NCBI GenBank assembly: GCA_019677205.1
Contig: JAAMXY010000502.1
Span: 7,626 to 36,044 of the forward strand
Reading direction: 5' to 3'
From: Pinguiococcus pyrenoidosus
Taxonomy: Eukaryota > Sar > Pinguiophyceae > Pinguiochrysidales > Pinguiochrysidaceae
DNA: 28,419 nucleotides
Made by a program: the position numbers and the translations under genes. Shown in pieces: positions 19,565 to 27,073 of this stretch (positions are counted from its first letter, which is position 1; every line of letters begins with the position of its first letter). The notes under the pieces are model-generated. The model saw only the letters and a list, made by a program, of their open reading frames with translations. It ran no database searches and was not told the origin of the DNA.

Positions 19565-20829
19565 ATGATGGCGGCGCCCCCTTCGGGCTTTCCGCCGCCC
19601 TTCACCTACGTGTGCCCCATGTGTCGCCGCCGAGGCCACTGGGGCGCCCACTGTCCATCGAGGCCTGCCCAGCATCAGCCTTTTCCTACGTACCCCTCTG
19701 CTCCGCCGCCCTTTGCTGCCCCTTTCCAGTTCCCGCCGCCGTATCAAGCGCCGCAGTGCTTTCCCGCCTTTCCCCCGGCAATGGCGGCGCCAGCGCCAGC
19801 ACCAGCACGGACCTTCTACTGCGACGGCTGCGAGCGAGAGGTGCGTCTCCGTGGCTGCAAGGTTGCAATGGGGCCTTCTCACCGAGGTTTCTTCCTTGAA
19901 GTTTGCATCCCAGAGCGCCCTACGCAGCCATGAGGCCAGCCACGAGACCTGCGGCTACGAGGGCTGCACCTTCCGCGCTTCCCGCAAGGCCCTGGCGGCG
20001 CACTTCGACGTGGCCCACGGCAAGTACCGCGGCAGCGGCGTCCGGCCCATCGAGGTGGAGGGGCAGACCTTCATGGTGCTCATGGGCACCGACCCCGAGG
20101 AGGTGCGGAGGTGGCGGGAAGACCGGCGCAAGAACTACCCCACTCGCCGGCGAGCGAAGGAGCGGGAGGAGCGCGAGCGGCACCGCGATGATGAAGGCGG
20201 CTTGGATCCTGACCGGAGGAGAAAGTAAGGAGACAAACCAGCCTCTCATGCCTGGCAAGGTGTAGGGAAAGAAAAACGTGGGGCTCATGTCGAGCTTTTC
20301 TTTTCGTAGGAGACGACGAGAGACACCTGCGGCTACCAACGCGAATCCGACGCTTGCGATGATCGCGCAAGACTACGGCTCGGACGAGGAGGACAGCGGA
20401 GAAGACGAGGAACCAGTGGCGCCGGCCGAAGCAACAGGAGCAGCAGCGACATCAGCGACATCAGCGACATCAGCGACGCCAGCGACATCAGCGACACCAG
20501 CAACGCCACTTTGCCAGGAGGTGAGGGGTGGCAAAGTCAAGTCGTGCAGCTTCTTCTTCAATCATGGCAAGTGCCGCCATGGCGACAGCTGCAAGTTTAG
20601 CCACGAGACGCCGCCGCCGATGTGCAAGTTCTTTAGTCGCGGGAGGAAATGTCCCAAGGGATCGCGGTGCAACTTTTGGCACAAGCGCTCCCAAGAGCAT
20701 GCAGCTGAGAGGAAGCCTGTCACGCATAGAGCGACGCTGCTCAAAGCGCTGCTCTCGCGGGACATGCGGCGCGAAGCTTCCCTGGTTTTGCAATGCTTGA
20801 GATTCATACGCGATGAAAAGCTTATTTGA
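19565..20829 (+). CDS. NUFIP1-like protein with CCHC, C2H2 and CCCH zinc fingers
   Basis: Likely nuclear RNA-binding assembly factor for box C/D snoRNPs (NUFIP1 / yeast Rsa1). Exons 19565-19840, 19902-20224 and 20310-20829 give 372 aa. A CCHC knuckle lies at 17-30 (CPMCRRRGHWGAHC), then a Pro-rich linker. A C2H2 finger is completed only by the first splice (CDGCERE + FASQSALRSHEASH, 86-106), followed by a second (109-131). The NUFIP1 signature EEVRRWREDRRKNYPT lies near 157-172, leading into a charged helix. After an acidic stretch and an SAT/PAT repeat come two perfect Cx8Cx5Cx3H fingers (279-298, 305-324). The final helix, LLKALLSRDMRREASLVLQ, matches the C-terminal LL-x-x-LL-x-x-[DE]-I/M-R motif of the family. 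Family assignment rests on the YPT box plus that C-terminal helix; the extra fingers are unusual. Ends 23 bp from the Dph1 stop. Confidence 0.85.
20444..20508 (+). repeat. Coding 9-bp repeat (Ser/Pro-Ala-Thr)n
   Basis: About seven tandem 9-nt units (GCGACATCA and variants) encode SAT/PAT triplets between the acidic segment and the CCCH fingers of the NUFIP1-like protein. It is a flexible linker likely to vary in length. Confidence 0.85.
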
Positions 20830-20852
20830 TGCTTCTTTTCTCATCCTCATCC

Positions 20853-22347
20853 TCATGCTTCGGCGGCGGCGGCGGCGGCGGCTTCTTCAATCTCACGAGT
20901 GGCATGGGCATAGTTGGTCCACGGGCCACTGCCTTTCTTGTAGTAGTCCATGGGATACACCTCCCGCCACTGGCACGCCCCGGTGGCCACCTCGAACTCA
21001 TAGGGGTTGAGCACCGGCTTCTCGAAGTACGCGCCCCAATCGATCGAGAGCCGGGGGCACGCAATCTGGACAAAGGCGTCTACCGTGCCAAAGCGCTTCA
21101 GCTTTGACGGAAAGACCTCACTGAGGAGGATCGTCACGTTGGGCAGGCCGAGACTGCGCAGCCTCCTCTTCACGTGCCCCAGAATTGCCGGATTGCCCTG
21201 CAGTATGGGTGCAACAACGATGAGAGCTCAAGAGCCGCCTTCGACTTGAGCAAGCAGCATGGATCGGACGGACCTGTCGTCCAAGGGTGCCGAGGATGAT
21301 ACCCCATTGCTTGGCGGTGGAAGCTCGGTCGATCGCGTCCTTCCGCGTTGCCTTCATGCCGGTGTGGTCGTAGCCCTCCCACGTGAGCGCCTTCCCATAC
21401 GGATCATACCTACCACGCCAGAAGACGGTGAGGCGGTTCATAGGCTTTCAGGGCCTGGCCACTACAGGGAAACGTTGACCCCAGCAGCACCACCATCGAA
21501 ACGGAATCACTCACCGCAGTGCCGGGATCGTGGGGTTGGCGATCATGACCGCTTCCAGGTGAAAGCGCCCATCAGCCAGAAAGACGAAGAAGTCTGTATC
21601 GCTCGTCAACGTGGGCGACGTGCAGCCGAGCGTCTCGCCGCCACTGAGCGGAAGCGCCTGCGGCACGTACACCTCCGAGACGGGGAAGCTTCCCACGATC
21701 CCCTGCTCGCGCAGTCGCGTCGCCAGCTCCTGCACTGCCGCAGCGAACTGGATGGTGCCGAGCACCGCAATCTTCAGGGGCTTCCGCTGCTGTTCGGCAG
21801 CCCCATCCTCGTACTCGATGGCTCCGGGCCGCTTGGCCAGCAGCCAGGCAGGGACGATCTGCTCCAGGCTGTCCCCGCGGAAGGTCTGCTGCAGGCTCCC
21901 CACGGCGCTTTTCACGTCGAACTTGATCTCCACGAACACGTACAAGGTCTTCACCGCCACGTCCTGCATGGGCACCAGGCAGCTGTGGCCGTAGTGGATG
22001 AGAAAGTCCACTCCCAAGGCCTTGGCCCCCAGGTCCTCGATGCAGCAGGCGCCGTACGTCACGTCGCCCAGCACGGAAACTTGCCGCAGCTGCTCTCCGC
22101 CAAAGGCCCGCAAGATGTCACTGAGCACGCAGGCATACATAAGCAGCCCCTCCGGCATCTGCAGAGCCACGTGCGTGGCCTGAAGCTCTCGGCACTTGCT
22201 GACGGACTTCACCACCTCGAAGTTGTAGTTGCGGGGCAGCTGCTGGATCGCACTTTCCAGCCCGGGCAGCTCTGACAGCAAATGAGAGCCGGCACGGCGC
22301 CGCCGGCGGACGACGCGAGGCTTTCTAGCAGCACTTGTGGCGCTCAT
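20853..22347 (-). CDS. DPH1: Diphthamide biosynthesis protein 1 (Dph1)
   Basis: Radical-SAM-like subunit that, with Dph2, transfers the 3-amino-3-carboxypropyl group of SAM to the conserved His of elongation factor 2, the first step of diphthamide synthesis in the cytosol. Exons 22347-21515, 21409-21274 and 21197-20853 give 437 aa. Introns 21410-21514 (GTGAGT) and 21198-21273 (GTCCGT) restore [15 protein letters not shown] and LGTLGRQGNPAIL, both family blocks. The three cluster cysteines are intact: TYGACC (101 or 102), YGHSC (123) and [12 protein letters not shown] (370). Other hallmarks are [37 protein letters not shown] and YPMDYYKK...GPWT. It ends in a poly-Ala run encoded by GCC/GCG repeats. 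N-terminal residues 9-19 are very basic. Divergent from the H4 variant gene; its stop is 23 bp from that of the NUFIP1-like gene. Confidence 0.97.
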
Positions 22348-22415
22348 CGTGGCCCAGTCGATAGATTGTCTGCTGACTTTCGGGACTTTGGGGGGGAAAG
22401 ATCATATTAGCGATG

Positions 22416-22450
22416 CGCGATTCGCTGATTCGCGATTTGCTGATTCGCGA
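22416..22450. repeat. 15-bp tandem repeat CGCGATTYGCTGATT
   Basis: Two copies (22416-22430 and 22431-22445, one mismatch) are followed by a partial CGCGA. It lies 69 bp upstream of the Dph1 start. The repeated CTGATTCGCGA core might be a paired regulatory site. Confidence 0.85.
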
Positions 22451-22608
22451 AGAGGGCGGAGTACCAAGCTAAGGAAATACTGAGGTATATATTTTAAATA
22501 TAAATACATTTTTATACTACAATTAGATATAATAAAAACAGAATTTCTATGTAAAATACCTGATTTTTAAATATACTGCTTGGGTACCACCTGGCCGCCT
22601 GGGTACTC

Positions 22609-22630
22609 TACTCAAGCGGATACTTGAGTA
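22609..22630. repeat. 8-bp inverted repeat, 6-bp spacer
   Basis: TACTCAAG and CTTGAGTA flank CGGATA within the AT-rich island. This could be a dimeric factor site or a hairpin. Confidence 0.75.
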
Positions 22631-22653
22631 TAGTTTTAAAAATAGTATTTGAC

Positions 22654-22673
22654 TATTTTCAACATTGAAAATA
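22654..22673. repeat. 9-bp inverted repeat, 2-bp spacer
   Basis: TATTTTCAA and TTGAAAATA are separated by CA, just before the TATA-like run that precedes the H4 variant gene. Confidence 0.75.
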
Positions 22674-22827
22674 AGATATATATTATATAATTATGTATTT
22701 TCAAAATGTTCTCTCTTGCGCGCCGAAACCCCCCAAAACCCGCATACAGTACCACCTTTCCCGCCAAGTCTGTCGATTGTTCGCGCCGTTTTCCTCCTGA
22801 GCCGAGTTGAGCCGTCCGTTCTCCCGT

Positions 22828-22833
22828 CACGTG
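22828..22833. promoter_or_regulatory. CACGTG (E-box/G-box) upstream of H4 variant
   Basis: A CACGTG hexamer lies 17 bp before the ATG of the H4 variant. It is bound by bHLH or bZIP factors in other eukaryotes; such a short site can occur by chance. Confidence 0.3.
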
Positions 22834-22850
22834 CAGCCCCGCACCTGGTC

Positions 22851-23210
22851 ATGGCGATTGACACGGAGGGCGAGGAGAAGCTGCTGAAGAAGCGGCGCGT
22901 CAAGAGGTCGCGCACGGTGATCCAGGGTATCACGCGCACGTCTCTGCGGCGCTTGGCGAGAAGAGGCGGCGTGAAATTCGTGTCTGCGGCGATGTACGAG
23001 AGGGCGCGCGCCCAGCTGCACTCGTTCTTAGAGAGAGTTTTGGGCAAGGCCATCGCGCTTGCGGAGCATAGTCGTCGGAGAAGAATCAGCTCTTTGGATA
23101 TTACGCGCGCTTTGGAGCAGCTGGGCCAGCCGCTGTACGGCTTCGTCGACGCTGGCTTTTCCGAAGCTGAGAAGGAGCAAGAGCAGAAGGGTCGCAAGAT
23201 CCACAAGTGA
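22851..23210 (+). CDS. Divergent histone H4 variant, 119 aa
   Basis: Intronless histone-fold protein. ATG at 22851 (MAIDTEGEEKLLKKRR). Residues 24-98 align with H4 from IQGIT to LYGF without gaps; by hand about 36 of 80 positions are identical, where ordinary H4s are nearly invariant. Conserved are IQGIT, RRLARRGGVK, the FLE helix, EH (H4 His75) and LYGF. Changed are the whole Gly/Lys acetylation tail, replaced by an acidic then Lys/Arg-rich head without GKGGAK; H4 Arg45, which enters the DNA minor groove, to Phe43; Tyr88 to Arg; Lys91 to Glu. A 21-residue charged C-terminal extension follows the position where H4 ends. The H4 histone stem-loop consensus is not seen in the 3' flank, suggesting a polyadenylated, replication-independent message. 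Role unknown: a specialised nucleosome (germline, centromere, damage) or a non-nucleosomal partner are all possible. Confidence 0.9.
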   Translation: MAIDTEGEEKLLKKRRVKRSRTVIQGITRTSLRRLARRGGVKFVSAAMYERARAQLHSFLERVLGKAIALAEHSRRRRISSLDITRALEQLGQPLYGFVDAGFSEAEKEQEQKGRKIHK

Positions 23211-24418
23211 CTCGCGCGCGATCTTCACGGTGTTTTGCTGCGTTTCTGGCGTTCAAATTCTGGGACTGCGCCATCCCGCGAGAGAGTTCAATGGAAGATC
23301 ATCTTTGGGATGCTTTTTTTCATATATATATTTATATACACACATCTTTTATAGAGGATACGCGATAGTTCGTTTGTGCTAGGTGATCTGGCGTAGAAGC
23401 GTGGCCTGATGCGCGACGCTGGAGGGGCTGAGAGGAGAAAGATCGGATGTTGAAGCCTCCAGCGACAAACGATTGCCATTGCCATTGCCATTTGGTGTGA
23501 GAGTGGTGAGCTCGGGCGAGAGTAGATGGTAAAAGCTCGGGCCTCCGCGAGACTAAGACTGCAGCATCATGGAAGCAGCTCGTTTACAAATCTGCGCACG
23601 GCTACCAAAATGCTTGTCTGTTGTGGAAATGCTCTGCAAGCTTCGTCCTTCTTCCTCAAGTCCGGAAAGGCCAATGAACGACGCAAAAACAACACTCCGC
23701 ACGCACGCGAATGTTGTCAGCACCTTCTTCGCACCTCTCTCAGTTCCACCAGCAGAAGCACGGTGTCCGTAGGATGCTGCGGCAGTGTATGTAAAGGTCG
23801 CTGGCCAGCAAACGACTCCAGCGCGACAAGAGAGAACTGCGAGAGCTTTGGAGGCAGGACGAGACGGAGATGGACGAGCGTGAGAGAGCAAGCAAAACCA
23901 GAAGACAGGAAGCCCAACGAGGCTAGAAAAGGATCCTTGTGAACACGTGCTCAAACTGATGCGTTGCCGTCCAAGCCCAGGCAGACTCGGGGCACTCGAC
24001 ACTTCCTTCCAATGCACCGCCCCTTCTGGCACACTCCTGTGCGCACTTCGTCTGTTCTATCCACGCTAAAAACTCCCCGTCAACTCCGGTACGGTACTTG
24101 TATGCTTCTTCTCATGGATACGAAACCTTGGAGGCACACGATTTCCTCATCTTCACGTCAGCTCGTTCCTTGACGCCACACTGTTCGCAAAATTTTGTTA
24201 TCTTTCTCTCCAGGACATCAAGCGGAGAAGGGCACTTGCACAAATCGCTGGCAAACAGCAGCAAAGAAGCGCCGGTGGGCACCGCGATCGGCTCCGCGCG
24301 GCCATGCAGTCGGGCGTCTTCTGTGGGTCGATCGACGCACATCTCTTGGTCTGGGAGTGGTCTTCAATGCACTGCCTCCGGTCTGGGATTGCACCGGGCG
24401 CCGGCGCAGGAGGCGTCG
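23211..24418. other. Convergent gap, H4 variant / 884-aa protein
   Basis: These 1208 bp lie between two stop codons. They contain an AT-rich run near 23318-23345, just after the H4 variant, likely its 3' UTR, and a (ATTGCC)3 repeat at 23472-23491. Open frames on both strands around 23526-24032 have no motif, and their composition does not match the surrounding genes. I see no RNA gene. Confidence 0.5.
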
Positions 24419-27073
24419 TCACTGCGAGGAATTCAACGCATTTCTCGCCGCTAGGAAGGGACGGTGCGTCGACATCGCCCCGTGGTTGACCTTCGCTGGG
24501 AGGCCTTGGCTGCCGACGTTGGCGTCTCCGTCCAAGGCACTTGCCGGCTGCACGTACACGTCGCTTAGGCCCGAATCGGGCAGGGAATACATCGACGTCG
24601 AGGGCGACATCAAAGGCAGAGCTAAGTGGTTGACCCCGCTTCCCGAGGCGCTATCCACGCTATTTCCGGTGAGCAGCTGCAGGTTGCCCAGCAGGCTATC
24701 GTCCTTCATGAGGCTGGGGTGACTGTAGCTGTCCGATTCCATGCTGTCCGTGCCGCTGGAGTGCTTCTCGAGGGCGAACTTCTTCCGCCCCTTCGCATCC
24801 AGCCGCGCGCCGTCCCCGGAGCCTCGGCCATCCGAGCTCTTGCTGTCCTTGCTCCCCGAGTCCGTCGATCTTATGTTCAAAAGCCCCAGCGCGGCATCCT
24901 TCTCCTCCGTGTCCTCCGTCTTCGCCCCGCCGAAGGCCCGCAACTCCGAGTCCTGCCGCACCAGCGCGGATGCGGGCGGCAGCCACATCGAGTCGGAGTT
25001 GGGCAGCGTATCCGTTCCGGACAGCGAGTCCAAGCCCGCGTCCTCCATGTCGCCGCCCAGCGCCGCGGAGTCGCCTTGGACCTTCGGCTTCTTGAACGCC
25101 TGGAAGGGCGCCGTCTCGGGACCGCCAATCGGAATCGGCCCGATGGAGTCGCTGTAGAGGGAGTTCTGCGAGTAGAGCTGCGCCTTGGCCGTCGTCTGCG
25201 GTCGGGCGCGGCGCAGCTTCCGCCGATCCTGCCCGGCGGCGTCGTGGGGGTCTTCGGTGGAGCGGTGGCGCCACATGAGGTAGCGATCGGCGATGCCGAT
25301 GTACTCGATGAGGCTGCAGGGGTCTCCGTCGTGCTTGTCCCCTCCCTTGGCGATGCTCCCGATCAGCCCGCCCGGCTCTCTCCGACGGTACGGAGGCTCC
25401 CGTTTGTGCTCCAGGTAGTCATGCAGGAGGAACTGTATCTTCTCGCGCGCGACAACCTCGGGCACCCGGTTCTTCTCGGCGTCGTTCCGGACGAAGGCGA
25501 AGTGCCATTCGTTGGTGCAGTTGTTGTTGTCGCAGCTGAACATGGTGCCACCGATGCTCTTCACGTAGTCGTCGACGCAGCTCGGGTGGGGGGCGGTCTT
25601 CCGGAAGAGCTTGGACAGATTCTTCTTGCAGCCCGCGTCGTTCCTCCAGCGGTGCGTCAGCAGCGTCGCGAAGCGCGTCTTGCGAGGGCACTCGATCCGG
25701 CTGAAGCACTTCCGGATGCCCTTGCTGCCCTTGCGCACCTCCCAGAAGGACTCTGTGTACTCCGTCTCCACGATCTCCTTGTCGTTGAGCCGCCCGAGCA
25801 CCTTGTCGACGTCGAGCGCCAGCGGCAGCAGCGCGGTGAACGCGATGTACGGAGCCTCGTCGATCTTCTCGCACAGCAGGACGCAGTCCTCGCGGCTGAC
25901 GTACTTCTTGGAGCACTCGAGCTGCTGCTCGTCGATGACGGTGTCGTAGACGCGGCTCTTGCTCCGCAGGTCGAAGACGCGCATCCTCGGCTTCGCACTG
26001 TCCACCGCGCCTCCGCCGGCGCCGGAGGAGAAGCCGGCTCCCATGATCAGGAAGACCCGCCGCAGCGGATTGCCCGTCGGCTTCAGCGCCTCCTTGGTCA
26101 ACCGCGAGAGGGCGCGGTTCAGCCGCATGCGATCCAGGATCTCCTCCGGCGGCAGCGGCCCGGAGCCGGACATGTTCCTCGTCATGTTGTTCGACGACTT
26201 GTACTCGACGCTCGGCTGGCTCAGGATGGCGTCGCGGACGAGGACAGCGATGGTGGCCGCGGCGCTCGGCATGCGCGCGGGGACATGCTCGGGCAGGAGC
26301 TCCAGCCGCTCGCGCATCCAGCGCAGGCAAAAGTCCTCCAGGAACTCGCCGTAGCCCCGCATTCCCGGCATCCCGTCGTCGTGGACGCGCCCCGTCCGCG
26401 GCCGCGCTCGCCTCATCGAGTCCTGCAGCGCCCTCTCGTTCGCCTGGCGCTGCAGCTCCGCCTGCCGCTCCCTCTCCAGCACGGTCGCGCTCTGCTCCTC
26501 CACGCTGCGGACCAGCGCCTTGAAGGCCTCCGCCCGCTCCCGCGACGAGAGCTGCTTGGTCTTGCCCGGCGGGCTGTAGCGCCACCAGCCCCCGTCGACG
26601 CGCACGAACGTGCGCTTTTCTCGGTTCTCGATCCCGCGCAGCAGGGCGCCGCACCGGCGCACCTCGTCCATTCTAGAGAGCAGGTTGATGACCTCCTGCA
26701 GCAGCGCCGGCTTGACCTCGACGTGGAGACGGCGCAGGCTGACCATGAAGTACCTCGTGTGCGCCGTGGCCGCCAGCAGGTCCTCCTCGTCGGCGCAGAA
26801 GACCGTGACGCCCCCGCTGTTGTAGCGCACGTGCTGCACGCAGAACGTGTCGCGCAGCTCGTTGCGCAGCTTGCGCTCGTTCATCACATCCTGGCCCAGG
26901 AACACGTCGACCGGCATGTCGGGCGGCTTCGGCAAGGACGCGGAGTGCTGCTCGTGGTCGAAGCGCGCGCCCCACACGCTCTGCTTGAGCGCCGGGCCGT
27001 GCGCGGCCAGGTCGTCGCGCACCGAGGCGCGCATGATGCTCACCGCCGGGGAGAACGGGTCCAGGAAGTTCAT
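24419..27073 (-). CDS. Unrecognised 884-aa protein with disordered tail
   Basis: Single-exon frame from the ATG at 27073 (MNFLDPFSPAVS). I do not recognise a family. The balanced composition (Asn, Tyr, Phe, Lys, Asp, Met all present) marks this strand, not the long antisense frame, as coding. Residues 1-180 look globular, with RYFMVSLRRLHVEVKPALLQEVINLL and a WWRYS segment. About 185-230 is a charged, Gln/Glu/Arg-rich helix (ERERQAELQRQANERALQD). Residues 240-650 look like a second folded region with helical and strand blocks (FLIMGAGFSSGAG, EAPYIAFTALLPLALDVDKVL). This region has several Cys: CFSRIEC, then C and C, then FSCDNNNCTNEWHF, a possible zinc site. The last 230 residues are Ser/Asp/Gly-rich and probably disordered, with many Ser-Pro and acidic-Ser sites suited to phosphorylation. 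No signal peptide or membrane helix. Intracellular regulatory or scaffold roles are guesses. Confidence 0.8.
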   Translation of the reverse strand: MNFLDPFSPAVSIMRASVRDDLAAHGPALKQSVWGARFDHEQHSASLPKPPDMPVDVFLGQDVMNERKLRNELRDTFCVQHVRYNSGGVTVFCADEEDLLAATAHTRYFMVSLRRLHVEVKPALLQEVINLLSRMDEVRRCGALLRGIENREKRTFVRVDGGWWRYSPPGKTKQLSSRERAEAFKALVRSVEEQSATVLERERQAELQRQANERALQDSMRRARPRTGRVHDDGMPGMRGYGEFLEDFCLRWMRERLELLPEHVPARMPSAAATIAVLVRDAILSQPSVEYKSSNNMTRNMSGSGPLPPEEILDRMRLNRALSRLTKEALKPTGNPLRRVFLIMGAGFSSGAGGGAVDSAKPRMRVFDLRSKSRVYDTVIDEQQLECSKKYVSREDCVLLCEKIDEAPYIAFTALLPLALDVDKVLGRLNDKEIVETEYTESFWEVRKGSKGIRKCFSRIECPRKTRFATLLTHRWRNDAGCKKNLSKLFRKTAPHPSCVDDYVKSIGGTMFSCDNNNCTNEWHFAFVRNDAEKNRVPEVVAREKIQFLLHDYLEHKREPPYRRREPGGLIGSIAKGGDKHDGDPCSLIEYIGIADRYLMWRHRSTEDPHDAAGQDRRKLRRARPQTTAKAQLYSQNSLYSDSIGPIPIGGPETAPFQAFKKPKVQGDSAALGGDMEDAGLDSLSGTDTLPNSDSMWLPPASALVRQDSELRAFGGAKTEDTEEKDAALGLLNIRSTDSGSKDSKSSDGRGSGDGARLDAKGRKKFALEKHSSGTDSMESDSYSHPSLMKDDSLLGNLQLLTGNSVDSASGSGVNHLALPLMSPSTSMYSLPDSGLSDVYVQPASALDGDANVGSQGLPAKVNHGAMSTHRPFLAARNALNSSQ

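Larger units (their letters stand above)
22348..22850. other. AT-rich divergent promoter, Dph1 / H4 variant
   Basis: This 503-bp gap lies between outward-facing starts. From about 22475 to 22700 it is strongly AT-rich, unlike the GC-rich surroundings, with TATA-like sequence near 22676-22692 on the H4 side. It also contains a 15-bp direct repeat and two inverted repeats, listed separately. The island could be a promoter or a remnant of a small transposon; no coding sequence is seen. Confidence 0.65.

Noticed and set aside
23211-23300. Histone mRNA 3' stem-loop after the H4 variant
   Set aside because: No sequence fitting the GGYYYTTYTNARRRCC-type hairpin was found after the stop codon.
23553-24032. 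Minus-strand ORF between the H4 variant and the 884-aa gene
   Set aside because: No family motif, ordinary chance length for this GC content, and an equally long frame on the other strand.
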